64,000 nt of DNA, from NCBI GenBank assembly GCA_949358305.1, contig OX442314.1:35459608-35523607 (forward strand). The letters run 5' to 3'. Origin of the DNA: Strigamia acuminata (taxonomy: Eukaryota; Arthropoda; Chilopoda; Geophilomorpha; Linotaeniidae). A program made the translations under genes and the position numbers. The notes beneath the pieces were generated by a model. The model was not told where the DNA came from, did not search any database, and was given only the letters and a program-made list of their open reading frames with translations. Of this stretch, positions 32,136-44,999 are shown piece by piece. Each line of letters starts with the position of its first letter. Positions within the stretch are counted from its first letter, which is position 1.

Positions 32136-32239
32136 TCACGCACCAACAAATGTTTTTGCCCGGGTCGAGATATGTATCCGTTCTTATTTTTTTTAGTTTA
32201 ATATTCTTAACTTATACTACCTTTGGATCTATAGTAGCT

Positions 32240-32600
32240 GTTATGGCTGAACGAGAGCCACCAAAACAAGCCGTGTTGCCATCCTTGCCGACGTCGTCAC
32301 CGTCTACAACCGACCTTATCGCGGCGATATCTTCTTTGGTCAAGGCACAAACAGACCGACCCTCGCACCTCCTTGGGAACATCCTACCGTTCGTGGAAAA
32401 GTCAGAAGAAGCTTGGACTCAATATGTCCACCAATTTAAGGATTTTTGTGGACTGAATCACGTCGCAAAGTTGACCGAACACTATCAGGCCATAACACGT
32501 CCACACGTTCAAAAGTACAAGCTGACCGGAATCAGACGACAGCCAGGCGAGACGGTAGCTAAGTTTGTGGCCGATCTACGCGTCTGGGGCAAGGCTCTTT
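32240..32600 (+). pseudogene. Gypsy Gag remnant
   Basis: An open frame with a probable start at MAEREPPKQAVLPSLP, a Ser/Pro/Thr-rich leader and a capsid-like stretch (EEAWTQYVHQFKDFCGLN; RRQPGETVAKFVADLR). There is no zinc knuckle and no protease. The sequence jumps straight into RT in another frame at about 32590, so most of Gag and all of the protease were deleted. Confidence 0.6.
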
Positions 32601-33220
32601 TCAAAAGTAGACCTTCAACAAGCATACCAGCAACGCCAGTTGGACGAGGAATCGTCCTATCTCGTGGCGGTGAACACGCACATGGGGTTGTTTCGCGTCA
32701 CCCGTACGCCATTTGGCATAATTACCGCTGCAGGCGAGTTTCAGCGAATGATCGAGGAAGAATTTAGAGACATTACCGAAGTAAGGCCTTATCAAGACGA
32801 TATGTTATTACCGTCGAGGACTCGCGTTGATCATCTTGACCTGCTGCGAAGAGCCTTTTTGCGTTTTCGCAAAATTGGTTTGAGGCTTTGTAAACCGAAG
32901 TGTATTTTTATGGCCGGCGCCGTCGATTTTCTTGGTTTCCGTATATCGGACATTGGGATTTTTCCCTTACAAGCAAAGGTCGAGGCGATTATGGCAGCAC
33001 CATCTCCAACCAGCGTGCATGAGTTGCGCGCATTTTTGGGGTTGGTAACGTTTTACGCCATGTTCTTGCCAAACATGGCCACCATATTGTCACCACTTTA
33101 CCGCCTTCTCCAGAAAGGAGAAATGTGGACATGGAGTCGTGTTCACGAAGTCGCATTTGCGCATATAAAACGTGAACTCATGTCGCCGAACGTCTTGATG
33201 CCGTTCATAACCCGGCTCAC
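32565..33220 (+). pseudogene. Gypsy reverse transcriptase, 5'-truncated
   Basis: RT palm and thumb motifs in order: SKVDLQQAY, TRTPFGIITAAGEFQRM, VRPYQDDMLLPS (Y-x-DD active site), KPKCIFMAGAVDFLGF, LRAFLGLVTFYAMFLPN. The fingers region is missing and a frameshift near 33205 separates it from RNase H. It is close to the second copy at 48980-49640, so both come from one family. Confidence 0.88.
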
Positions 33221-33226
33221 CAGATT

Positions 33227-34115
33227 GTGTTGGCCGTCGACGCATCACCCGTCGGCGTCGGTGCCGTCCTTGCACATCGCATGGATGGACACGAGCGACC
33301 GGTTGCCTATGCGTCGAGAACCATGAGTTCTGCAGAGCGAAACTATTCGCAACTCGATCGTGAGGCTCTTTCCGTGATTTTCGGAATCAAGAAGTTTATT
33401 ATTTATTTAATGGGTTACGAGTTTATTATCGTTACTGACCATAAGCCACTTTTGGGGTTGTTTGGACGAAACAAACCCATCCCCGAGGTAGTTCCTTTAA
33501 GGATGCTTCGGTGGATGCTTTTCTTGAGCTCGTTCAATTACGAGATCGAGTACCGCAGGGGAGTCGAGCATTTAAACGCCGACGCCCTGAGCCGGTTGCC
33601 CTTGCAACGAGGAACTGTGACTGATTTGGAAAACTTAACGAAAAGTGAAATGTTGTTTATGTCTGTGGGCGAGATGCCCATCACATGGGAGGAGCTAAAA
33701 GTGGAATCATCTGCTGATGTCACCTTATCTCAGGTGATACAGGAACTACGAAACGGCCGTTTAGGCGGAGAACATGCACATTTATCGGATTATTTCGCAA
33801 AGATCGTTGACCAGTTGACCGTCGAAGACGGGGTGATCTTGCGCGGCTATCGGAATGTTACGCCAGCGATATTGCGGCAACGCGTTTTGAAACAACTTCA
33901 CTTGGGGCACCCAGGGATCGTGGCCATGAAGAGGTTGGCCCGCGCTGCCTATTGGTGGCCGAAGATCGATAGTGAAATTGAAAGATATGTAGCGAGTTGC
34001 CCAAACTGTCAACAGGTCAGAGCACTCCCTACCAAAGAAAGCCCGATTTCTTGGCCAACCCCGACTCGACCGTGGAGTCGAATTCACATCGATCTAATAG
34101 AGCCTAGTGATTTCT
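33227..34115 (+). pseudogene. Gypsy RNase H and integrase zinc-binding region
   Basis: RNase H begins with LAVDASPVGVGAVLAH (first catalytic Asp) and includes REALSVIFGIKKF and VTDHKPLLGLF. Then come the linker to HLNADALSRLP, the integrase HHCC domain (LHLGHPGIVAMKRLARAAYW with CPNCQQ), and the start of the catalytic core (PWSRIHIDLI). Similarity ends abruptly at about 34110, where the 34.1-35.6 kb dispersed repeat takes over. The core's remaining acidic residues are lost. Confidence 0.88.
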
Positions 34116-35640
34116 TTCTCGGGCCCTAACTCTGTTTAGGCCCCAACCATGAAGTCTGCTCTACAGACCGACAAGTGATAAAAAACACATACATCACACA
34201 AACGACGTCTCGATCGGTTAAGAACAAGTCGTTCTTCATTCAGTCTCCACATACACAGTAGATTTTGGAATGAAATCCATAAGTTTCCTTTATGTTTGAC
34301 AAGAATATAAAACCGAACTACAGGGTATGAAAAAAATTTTTACGTTGTCACCGGCCACCAGTTGGGGGACCCCGATACGAACTCCAACTTTTACTCAAGA
34401 AAATGCTAAGCACTAAAACTATTCTTATCTCCTTGTAAACAAAAATTACTAACAATTGAATAAACGTGAATTATTTGCTAATTTAAGATGTCTAAATTTT
34501 CCTAGGTTAGGTTCGGGTGTGAAGAAGAATGTTTAAGTCATTCACAAAGCGACCCGAAATACAGTTACGCCCAGTTTAAGAAACCTGCATCATAAATCCA
34601 TAAAGATTTTCTTAATCCAAATTGAAATAAATACAGTAAATACAGCACCAAGTGTTAGATGTTAGAAACAAGAATTCAACCTAAAGTATCAACCTACCTG
34701 GTGGATACAAAGATACATATGGCCAAATTGAGAATTCACCAAGCCTTGTTACTGGCTAATTAGCTAACTAGCCTTAAAAAAAAAAGTGTCCAAAATAATG
34801 CAGACAGATATTAGCTAAAAACGCCTACATTTAAAACTTAGAAACTCAACAGCAAGCGTCTGGGAATCAGGGAATTTCCTGAGCCCAGCATTGTAAACTC
34901 AAAGCCACACATTTTCAAATACATGCAGTCTTACAACAAGAGTTTATTTTATGCCCAAACTGAAAACAGAATGAGGCACATACGCAGAAAACAACAACTG
35001 GTGTTGTTAGCTTGAGGAAGTTGCCACACAGAAAAATAGAATAAAATAACACCAGAATGTAACGAAATACACAAACGACTTCATGCAGTTAAACACCTTT
35101 TTAGTTTTTAACAACCTATTTTGTACTAGACGTGCATTTAGACTGGTTTAATCAGATTAACCAGACCTGAATAACATCTATTTGAAATTAATCAAATAAA
35201 TTTTCAGTTTGAAAAATAAGACACACCAAATAAAGAGCTAAAAAAAAGTTATTTCCATAATATTTCATTCCAAATTAAAATTAGGCCTAAAACAGAATCC
35301 AAACACACTCGATACGTGAACAAACCAAGAAATATTAACCAAAAATTAAACCATCGACTCAAAATCCAACCTGAATCCGGTTCCTTCGTCAATTCACCAT
35401 GAATAAGATCGAAAAACGAATGGAAATTGCGAAAAATATCGAAGCGAAAATATACGAACCCAAGAGAAAACAACGGCTGAAAACGACGCGCGAAATGGAA
35501 CGAACAACCCAAATCACATCGTTGTTGCTATGCCGACGAAAAATCATCACTATTGGTTGAAAATTACACAAGTTAATAATCGTTGTTCCTACCAGAGCGG
35601 CGCTGCAAAAATTCAGTGTCACAGAATTTTGAATTTCGAC
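34116..35640. repeat. Dispersed repeat, copy A
   Basis: No coding support. Long segments reappear at about 51195-52530 (for example AGTTACGCCCAG, the GGTGGATACAAAGATAC block, ACCATCGACTCAAAATCCAA) and in part at 61000-61280. The right end, GTTGTTCCTACCAGAGCGGC at about 35580, is also found at about 54320. Probably a non-coding end of the same unclassified family as in the 47-61 kb region. Confidence 0.7.
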
Positions 35641-36384
35641 ATTGAGACAAATAAAACAATTTTTTGTAAAATTTTGTCCGGCATTATAGTAGTTTATAGT
35701 AGAAAAATTCAGTCTTTATTCCTGCGTCCAAATTTTTAATAACTTATTTTAACACAAGAAGTCGCTAAACTAAAAATGTTCCACAAGCAAATGTATGGTT
35801 GTCTGTAGGGACCAACCATGAAATCAACAATTCTAGCTTAGAGTATGAGCTAAACACACAAATTGAAATAGAAGTGAGTGAAATGCAAAATGTGGATGGA
35901 AAATGCACGATTCAATAGTCATTTAGGCCCACTCGTTTAATCAACTAGTGAATATTCCATTGCCATTTTTGTCATGCTTTCTTTATCCAACTTCATCTCT
36001 TATTGGAGGAGCAGTGTTTCACTTTCTTACATGTTAGCCTGTTGATTTACATCCTCACAAACGTCTGATTATCAGGCAATCAACACAGGTACTCAAGTAA
36101 ACCAACATACAATATTTGCAACTACATTTTTGTTTTGTGCTATTACACACCTAAAACTATAAATGATTTCATCTGGAAGTGCAGATGTTCAGTTTGAAAA
36201 ACAAAAATGCGAAGATGATCTACAGGCTGTGACCAGCTGCCCCTGCAGCTGCCACTGCACTGCAACGACGCAAAAATGCATATTAAGACGTTTAAAAAAT
36301 AAATATTTATGTTAAAATATGTCTATTTAAATTTAAATGTGCATTTTGTTAAACCTAAGTGCATAAATTTAAAAAAATGCAATT

Positions 36385-36419
<35 letters not shown>

Positions 36420-36818
36420 CATGCAAATGAGAAAAAAAATGCATTTTTAAGCGAAAAATTGCTAAAAACAATTCTCCATAAATTCGAATTGTTGACCAAG
36501 AGTTGAACTAATTAGACCATTTGTGACACGCCTGCACCAATTAATTTTGGTGTTGATGGGCGAGTGAATGGACACAGCCCAGCACAGCTCAGGTCGAGTC
36601 GTGCAGGTGTCCGACATCTCGAGGGGAGGGCATCCTAAGCAATTAGTCAACGCTACCTGGGGTGGTGTAAAAACTCGAAAACTTCATCATCCTAAATCCC
36701 AACGTTTTAAACGCGACATAAAACGCTTAAAAACAATCCCAGACGCATTCTCCACCAACACCCGCTCGAAATAACCACAAAACACAAACAAAACAAGACG
36801 AAAAGGGGGATTTTCTCG
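35641..36818. other. Netrin upstream region, no gene
   Basis: AT-rich intergenic DNA. A run of 29 A lies at 36389-36417. No transposon similarity was recognised apart from that run. Confidence 0.5.
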
Positions 36819-36981
36819 TGACGTCACGAATGTGTGCCAATGGGGAGGAAAACACATTGATCCGTAACGGACCAATGCCGACAGTAAGCAAACACATCGC
36901 CACCACCAGTGGACGTTGCACGCCCATCGATCGGACCGCGTTCGATCCGGGCGACATTTCGAGCCGTGTGTGCAGTGAAGC
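36819..36981 (+). promoter_or_regulatory. Probable netrin promoter with a CRE
   Basis: A full TGACGTCA site lies at 36819-36826, about 155 bp upstream of the netrin ATG, and composition becomes CpG-rich from there on. Promoter role is inferred from position. Confidence 0.4.
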
Positions 36982-39900
36982 ATGGGGCCCGGATGGCCCG
37001 TGCGACTCCTCGCGTTTTCCACGGCGTTGGCGTGCGCGCGCGCATTGCCCGGCTATTTGAGCATGTTCGCGGCGCAGCAGACGCCGGTCAACCCGTGCTA
37101 CGACGAGGCGGGTGCCGCGCGACGCTGCGTTCCAGACTTCGTGAACGCGGCGTTCGGGAGGGAGGTACGCGCGTCGAGCACGTGCGGAACGCCGCCGAGT
37201 CGCTATTGCGTGTCGTCGGTCGAGGAGAAGGATGTTCGCATTTGTCACGTGTGCGATGCGTCGCACCCGAAGAAGAAGCACGCGGCGGCGTTTCTCACCG
37301 ATCTGAATAACCCGAGCAATGTAACGTGTTGGCAGAGCGAGTCGTTCGTCCAGTATCCGAACAACGTCACGTTGGTGCTGTCGCTGGACAAGAAATACGA
37401 ACTCACTTATATCAGGTAAGAAAAATTGGTTGAAAAGTTGTTTAACGATTTACGGAGGTTGTGAAGTCGTATAGTTTTAATTTAAAACTAATTTAAAAAC
37501 TAATTTAATTGCTGTAGTTTAAAGTAGTTTTTTTTGTAACACGAAACGACTTGACACGAGAGTTTGAAGTCCGTTTTCGTTTTAAATGGTTTGTGTTGTA
37601 ATTATATACGTTTTTGAGTCGTTTCAAGTCGTTTAAGACCGTTTTACGTCGTTTCAGATAATTTTTAAGTCGTTTTACACCGTTTTACGTCGTTTTAGAT
37701 AATTTTTAAGTCGTTTTAGACAGTTTTACATCGTTTTAGATAATTTTTAAGTCGTTTTAGACAGTTTTACATGGTTTTAGATAATTTTTAGGTCGTTTTA
37801 GACCGTTTTACGTCGTTTTAGATAATTTTTAAGTCGTTTTAGACCGTTTTACGTCGTTTTAGATAATTTTTAAATCGTATTAGATCGATCAATGTTGTCA
37901 AATCGATGTTAAAATCGTTTTAAATCGTTTATAGTTGTTTTAAAGTCGTTTAAATCAATTTTTACTAATTTAAAATCATTTTAAATCGTTTAAACGTAAT
38001 CAAATAGTTTTTTACGTTTTTTTACGTCAATTTCAGTTGTTTTAAGTCGCTTAAATATTTACTATTTCAGTTTACAATTCTGCTCTCCGAAGCCAGACTC
38101 CATGGCCATATTCAAATCGATGGATTACGGAAAAACGTGGCAGGCATTCCAGTTCTACTCGAGTCAGTGCCGAAAAATGTACAATCGCATCAACAAAGCG
38201 CTCATCACCAAAGCGAACGAACAGGAGGCGGTTTGCACGGACGATGCTCACGTGGGGCCCGATTCCCGCATCGCATTCAGCACGCTGGAGGGACGACCGT
38301 CGGCCTTCGATTTGGATAACTCGCCGGTGCTGCAGGACTGGGTGACGGCCACCGATGTTAAGGTTGTTTTTAATGCGCATAACGCGGATGGAGAAGAAGG
38401 CGACAACGATTCGCATGCAGCGAGGGAAAGCCACTTTTACGCCGTGTCTGATTTTGCTGTGGGTGGACGATGCAAATGCAATGGTCACGCTGCACGATGT
38501 GTTCCGAATAGGGATGGAATTCTTGCTTGTGAGTGCAAACATAATACGGAGGGAGTTGATTGTGAGAAATGTCGAGCTTTTCACTTTGATCGGCCATGGG
38601 GAAAAGCGACGGCAAAGGAAGCCAATGAATGTACAGGTAAATAGAATTTCATCATTTTCTGAGAGTCTAAATTTATTGATTTATTTATTAATTTATTTAT
38701 TTTATTTTTTTGGTGGATCTAATAATGTAATATTGTAATTATAGTTTTGTTTTTGAGGGTTGGAAGTTCATTATTTCATTTAAATTCTGCAATATTGTGT
38801 CTAAAAATTCAGGTTTTCAGCGTAAATAGAAAATTATTTGTCTAAAACTGCATTTTTCGGCTTAAAAATTGGGATTTTTCGGCCTATAATTACAGCTATC
38901 GGCAGAAAAAGAAAATTTTTGTGTCTAAAATTGCAATATTGCGTCTAAAAATTCAGGTTTTCAGCGTAAATAGAAAATTATTTGTCTAAAACTGCATTTT
39001 TCGGCTTAAAAATTTAGATTTTTCTGCCTAAAATTACAGTTATCGGCAGAAAAAGAAAATTTTTGCGTCTAAAATTGCAATATTGCGTCTAAAAATTCAG
39101 GTTTTCAGCGTAAATAAAAAATTATTTGTCTAAAACTGCATTTTTTGGCTTAAAAAGTTGGATTTTTCTACATAAAATTACAGTGATCGACAGAAAAAGA
39201 AAATTTTTGCGTCTAAAATTGCATTTTTCTGCCTAAAAATAAAATTATTTTCTTCTGGATTGAATTCCTCGAATAACAATTTCACTTTCAAGCATAAATA
39301 TGTCCATTTTTCGGCCTAAAAATTGTGGTTTTAATAATAAAAATAAAAATTTTATCATTTAAAATTTGATTTTCTGTCCAGAAAATTGCATCAATCTCCC
39401 TAAAAATTTATTCACCCATCTAAAAATTGCACTTTTCAGCCCACAAATTGCCTTTTTATCAACACAACGCATCTTTTTCCCTCTAAGATAAGCGCAAGCA
39501 TCTATCGATCCATCTAAAAACTCCAATTTCGCTAATTATTTACCTAAAACCTCGCTATACCTATCCCTTGCGTCCACAAGTTGACTCACTACGCACACAC
39601 AGAAATCTAATTTAAACCGGTTTTGCGCGAACCCTTGTCATCTTGTTTCATCTAATCTGGTGCTGCGTATCACATGGCACGTGCCACATCCCCTTCAAGT
39701 TACCAACTCGAAAACCTCGATAATAATTTATTCCCTCTTCCTCCAAACAGCTTGCAACTGCAATCTCCACGCCCGTCGCTGTCGCTTCAACATCGAACTA
39801 TACAAACTCTTCGGCCGAACCAGCGGCGGCGTCTGCCTCGGCTGTCAGCACAACACGGCCGGCCGTCACTGTCACTACTGCAAAGAAGGCTACTACAGAG

Positions 39901-42619
39901 ACACCACAAAATCCATAGAACACAGAAAAGCCTGCAGAGGTACACACAAAACATCCAACAAAACCCCAAACCCCCCTCACTAATCCACCAAATCCAATTT
40001 AATTCGTTTTAATCAGCGTGCGACTGTCATCCGGTGGGGTCATCGGGCAGAACGTGCAACCACACAACGGGCCAGTGCCCCTGCAAGGACGGGGTCACGG
40101 GAATCACGTGCAACCGATGTTCCAAAGGCTACCAACAGAGCAGATCCCCCATCGCACCGTGCATAAGTAAACTAAAATCCACAATTTCCCGAATAAAACG
40201 CGAATAAAACGAGAATAAAACAATTTTTAATTTTTTTTTTAGGAATTCCCAAGACTTCGGCGACATCTCCACAACCGGGAGCTTCGGGTAAGTGAAACCC
40301 AGGTGTTAAAGTGGGTTTTAAGACCACCCCAAGGGGGCGGATTGAGTCAATCCAGAGAGCAGTTTGTGGCACAATGGCCGCGGATAGTTAAAAGACGAAG
40401 GTGATGGGCAAAACGTGGTTGCACATGTGAGACGCGGATCAGTAGGTCGCCCCCCTTAGGTATCATCAGGTGCAACGAGTAATAAGCGTCCCCTTCACAC
40501 CCAGATCACAAAAGGGACTCCCCCTCTGCGTATGTGACATCATTTGTGAATGTGAATGAGCTATTGTGGGTTTTTTTTTGGGTGAGAAAAATGATTTAGG
40601 TGTTTTGAGTTCGTTTTATTTTGGTGAGATCGAATTTGGTTTTGATCGGTTGCATTGTGGGAGACGTTTGGGGTTTGGTTGGGGTTTTCAATTGGTTTGT
40701 GTGTTGGATAGTTGAGGAATGCTGTTTCACCTCGCAGACCCTCGTAAACCAGTTACTGTCTGCTGGCTTTTCACAAAAGATGTCTTCCGTGACAAATGTG
40801 GGCAATCGGCTTTTAAACGACGTTCGGAAAATTGGAAAAATAAATAATTTGGGAAGGGGAAATGAATTTTGTACGAGTTGTTGGGAATGTATGGAGGGAA
40901 AGGTTGGGAAGAGGGAGTAATTAATGGCATAGTTTGTGTGACGATTGGAATTGAGCGATTTGATATGCGGAATTGGAGATTTTTGTTGAAAAAATATATT
41001 GTTGCATTAAATTTTGTACTTTTTTCCTAAAAAATACGTCTTTACAATTAAAATTGCGGCTGTTTTTTTGTATAGTAGAATCTACATTTTTGTCCATAAA
41101 ATTGCAGTTTTTGCTTAAAAATTACTTAATTTACCCTAAAAATTGCAGTTTTTGCTTTAAAAATACTTAATTTGCCCTAAAAACTGCAGGTTTTGCTTAA
41201 AAAATACTTAATTTGCCCTAAAAACTGCAGGTTTTGCTTAAAAAATACTTAATTTGCCCTAAAAATTGCAGTTGTTTTGTCGAGAATATATATCTTTGCA
41301 CATAAAATTGGTCTTAAAAATTCTTGTTTACACAAAAATTGCAGGTTTTTTAATCCAACAATGTATTTTTGCACTTATTATTGCATGTTTTATGCCCAAA
41401 AAATATTTTTTTCTTTTATTAATTTTAATATAATTTAGCTGAAATTATAATTTGATTTAATTTAAGTTAAATTTAATTAAATTATAATTTTTCATAAGAA
41501 AAATAAATTTTCAAATCAATAAATTAGGAAAATAAATTTTCAATCATATGGCCCATAGTTGTTGTTGTTGTCGCTGGTCCCAGTGTTAGCAGGCAGGGGG
41601 TCGGGGGAAAAGGGGGGTTGGCCCCTTTGAATAAGAAAAGGAAAAGGAAGTGCATAACAATGCAATTAAAAAATTTAAAAAATGTGCCATATGATTGCAA
41701 TTGTAGTATAACTGGTTTCCGCTTCCGTTTTCGTTTGCCCCAAAAACCGTCAACGCCATTCGATTCCCCACCCTTGAATACTCCCAAATCCAAATTTTAG
41801 CGATGATCTGAGAGGTGGCCGGTAAAGTAAAATTGTTCCAATGACGAAAACACAAACACTAGTGGAAGTGACATCTAAACTCACGAATAAACACAACATT
41901 TTGAATGCAGATTATTTGAACTGTTTTGAATTTTTGTTTAAAAATTTTTGCTTTCCAAATGCCATCAAAACATAAACAATCCTCCCTAAACACTCAATTA
42001 AAACACCACATTTGAAGTGCGTGTGTGTTTTGGCATGTTTTTGGGCCAAAATCACAAACATTTGAGCAAATGACACCAAACCAAAACACAAACACTTAAA
42101 ACACGACTTTTGAAATGCAACTACCACATGTAAAACTAATTTTCACCATCTCATTGTTTCCAGAATGTGGCGACTGTAAATCTGCAAGCCGCCAAGTAAA
42201 CATGAAGAAATATTGCCGGCGCGACTACGGTAAGTGAGACCCAGAGAATCGACAAAACCGATTTCAATGTGTTTAATTCGTATACAGCAATCCACGCCAA
42301 CGTTTTGAGTCGCGAAACGGTGGACGATTGGATCAAATTCACCATAAACGTTGCAACAATATTCAAAATGTCCAAAGATTCTCTGCTCCGACGCGGCGAC
42401 CAAACACTTTGGGTCCGTCAATCCGACTTATTGTGCAAATGTCCTCGAATACGTGTTAATCACCATTACTTAATATTGGGCAAAGAACATCGCTCGCACA
42501 CGCGACGGGGCATTCAAGCCGATCAGAAAAACATTGTAATTGAATGGAAAGATGAATGGGCACGGCGCATGCGTAGATACCAAAGGCATCAGAAGAGCAG
42601 CAAATGCAAGCGAGATTAA
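36982..42619 (+). CDS. Ntn: Netrin
   Basis: Secreted laminin-related guidance cue that binds DCC/Frazzled and UNC5 receptors. Seven exons with matching phases: 36982-37415, 38071-38636, 39751-39939, 40017-40166, 40243-40287, 42164-42229, 42288-42619; 593 aa, near the usual 600. Order: signal peptide (about 1-22); laminin N-terminal domain (about 25-265, with [14 protein letters not shown] and [13 protein letters not shown]); three laminin-EGF repeats (about 266-446, [30 protein letters not shown]); a 15-aa hinge exon; C-terminal netrin/NTR domain (about 462-593) ending in basic KSSKCKRD. The Cys pattern is intact. The ATG is the first in frame and starts a good leader. Which insect-type paralogue (NetA/NetB) it matches cannot be said. 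Confidence 0.96.
37625..37885. repeat. 41-bp array in netrin intron 1
   Basis: About six copies of a 41-bp unit made of three related blocks: GTCGTTTTAGACCGTTTTAC, GTCGTTTTAG and ATAATTTTTAA. Confidence 0.88.
38790..39245. repeat. 144-bp array in netrin intron 2
   Basis: Three copies of a 144-bp unit (the marker CTAAAAATTC lies at 38801, 38945 and 39089). Each copy itself contains several related GTCTAAAANTGCATTTTTCG sub-units. Confidence 0.88.
40288..42163. other. Netrin intron 5, mixed repeats
   Basis: About 1.9 kb. It holds a 39-40-bp array at 41096-41285 (CTTAATTTGCCCTAAAAACT plus GCAGGTTTTGCTTAAAAAATA), unplaced GC-richer blocks at about 40310-40530, 40730-40830 and 41570-41830, and otherwise AT-rich sequence. 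No coding exon is evident. The hinge exon 5 and NTR exon 6 lie on either side. Confidence 0.6.
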
Positions 42620-43597
42620 TTATTTTGCAACATGTACATAGTAATAAGAAAGTGTGGTAGAATGGTAGCTGATTTTTAATTAATTATTTGAGTCGATTAT
42701 TGTGTTTTCCAACCGAAAATTACAGTTTCCAACTTTTCAATTTTGTTTTTATTTATATGCAAATTATGCTGTGTAATTATTATGACATAAATATGAAAAA
42801 TATTATTGCAACTCGTTTTATTGCATTCAGTGTTTCACCATCTACACATCAGAGGTTTGCTCTAATAATCCAACCCAAATAAAATCATTTCCATCCTTGG
42901 TGTCAACTCTTGAACATCTCTGGTGACTAGTCCTGGGAACGACATGAAGACAGACCCAACTGCCAGTCGCCAATCATTCTTTCTTTCTGGAGTCAAGAAA
43001 CATCGTTAGACACTCTTATCAACCGGACTTCTATTCTTTAAGCCAATCAACTTAGACGAATTTTCTGAACTTGTTTCATCGAATTTTTTGGCTGTCGTCG
43101 GGAATGACATTCACGTCGCTACGTGATTAGGTAAGGTTAGGTGCAAAAGCATTTTTTTCTGATTTTCTGCGCCCTTTTCAATCAAAGAATACATTTTTGA
43201 GCACCAAAGTGCCCTTTCGGACAGGTAAGGGCTTTTTTTTCCTCATTAAAATTAATTTTTTTTCTTTTTTCATTTCTCCCGCCTTGTGTTTATGTTGTCT
43301 GCGTAGCGCCCTCTAGTAATGTCAATGTCGAATTCGGCGTCCAGGTGTCAATCGCCACTTTGTGATGGTCGTAAACACAATTTGGTGGCCAAACTGACTA
43401 TTGCAGATATCCCAAGGAGACTACCGTACAAGGCATTTTTTTTCTTTTCATTTGTCCAATAATTTCTTTGGTCGTATCACTTTTTGGCGCCGAAAATGCG
43501 GCCAATCTGGCTAATGCATGTATCCCCATGGGACGGTAGTACAAGGCAAATTCTGTTCTTTTTGATCGCCAATTGCTTTTCCTTACAGCACTTTTTA
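42620..43597. other. Netrin 3' flank, no gene
   Basis: The first 250 bp include an AATAAA (in CAAATAAAATCATTTCC near 42880) that could end the netrin transcript. After about 42900 the sequence is GC-richer and may be an old retroelement flank, but no protein match was recognised. Confidence 0.45.
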
Positions 43598-44993
43598 CAG
43601 TGACTCAAAAAATTGTTCACATGTTTGTAGTAGCATCTTTAATTGGCAAAAAAAAGATTTATAATGATTTCCCAGAAAGAAAATATTTTAAATTTTAACA
43701 CAAATAGCTCACGATCTTTCAGAAAAAGTAAATAATTTTTAAAAATTTCAAAAAACAAAAAAGATATGACCGAAAAAGCATCGTTCTTTTATGTGAACAA
43801 TTATTTTGCCATAGAACTTTCATGGATTTTAATGTTGTGTATGACCTCCATTTGCCTTGAGAACTTCAGAAATATGTTGGGGCATACTGTCAATTAACTT
43901 TAGACATGTGCCTTTACTTATTGTGTCCCAAACCTTTTCAATTCTCTTTTCAATTGTCATGTTGAAACACTACATTTTTCGTTTTAAGCTTGTAGTATTT
44001 TAATGTTCCCATCAAATAGTGCAATACAATTCTGCATTCATTATTCCATCAATACTATCAGGATTTCATGTTCCATTAGCAGTTATGCATCTCCAAATCA
44101 TTAAGAAACTACCTCCATGTTTTACTGTTGGGATCATCTGGTGCAATTGTAGTGCTGATTTTTGTTTTTTCCAGCACCCTTTGCGTCCATCACTTCCTAA
44201 ACGGTAAAACTTTGTTTCATCTGAGAAAATAACCCTTCTCCAATGGTATATTGTCCAGTCTTTGTACTTTTGGGCAAATTCCATTCTGAGGCATTTATGA
44301 CGAGCTGTTAATAAGGGCTTTTTAACATTGACTGATGACTTCAATGTATTTCTCTTTAGCACATTTAGTACAGTATGAGCACTAACAACATTGTTATGAT
44401 GTTTAGCAAGATCAATTTGCATGTCTACAGCTGTATCTAGGCGAACTGATGTAACTGCCCTAACAATGTTTCGCTCCTGTGTGGCTGTTAGAATTTTTGG
44501 GCGACCTAATTTTGGTTTTTTTGCATCTAAAGCATATGTTTTGCGAATTCTAAACACACATCCAATGCTAACTCGAACTTCTGCAGCAATTTTTCAAACA
44601 GAAATCCCTTTTTCAACTAATGCTAGAACATTTTGTCTTTTTTCCAATTAGAGAGGGCACATGATGATTTCTAATGTTTAAAATACAGCTATGATACATA
44701 ATGTTGCTATATAACCCCAATTTCGAATATACGTGCACAATAACAGTGATTCCAACACCAAAAATCAATCACATTGGAGCAGCCAAAAAATTGTTCACAT
44801 GAAAGAACGATGCTTTTTCGGTCATATCTTTTTTGTTTTTTGAAATTTTTAAAAATTATTTACTTTTTCTGAAAGATCATGAGCTATTTGTGTTAAAATT
44901 TAAAATATTTTCTTTCTGGGAAATCATTATAAATCTTTTTTTTGCCAATTAAAGATGCTACTACAAACATGTGAACAATTTTTTGAGTCACTG
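43598..44993. mobile_element. Tc1-like element 1 (defective)
   Basis: A 1396-bp element with inverted repeats of about 210 bp beginning CAGTGACTCAAAAAATTGTT and flanked by TA (43596-43597 and 44994-44995). It contains one decayed transposase on the minus strand. Confidence 0.92.
43830..44660 (-). pseudogene. Tc1 transposase remnant
   Basis: Minus strand. N-terminal paired-type helix-turn-helix (KPKLGRPKILTATQERNIVR), then VIFSDETKF with the first catalytic Asp and HGGSFLMIWRCI. The second catalytic segment breaks off just after the FQHD block. The C-terminal end (EKVWDTISKGTCLKLIDSMP, VLKANGGHT) is present, but the piece carrying the third acidic residue is deleted. Upstream of 44557 an in-frame stop interrupts the N-terminus. 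It cannot be active. Confidence 0.88.
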
Positions 44994-44999
44994 TAAATC

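Noticed and set aside
32120-32150. T-loop-like GGATTCGAAC as a tRNA gene
   Set aside because: There are no D or anticodon arms around it; position after an LTR-like stretch makes it part of the primer-binding region.
36727-37310. Long ORFs on both strands at the netrin start
   Set aside because: GC-rich exon 1 leaves other frames open; only the 36982 frame encodes the laminin N-terminal domain.
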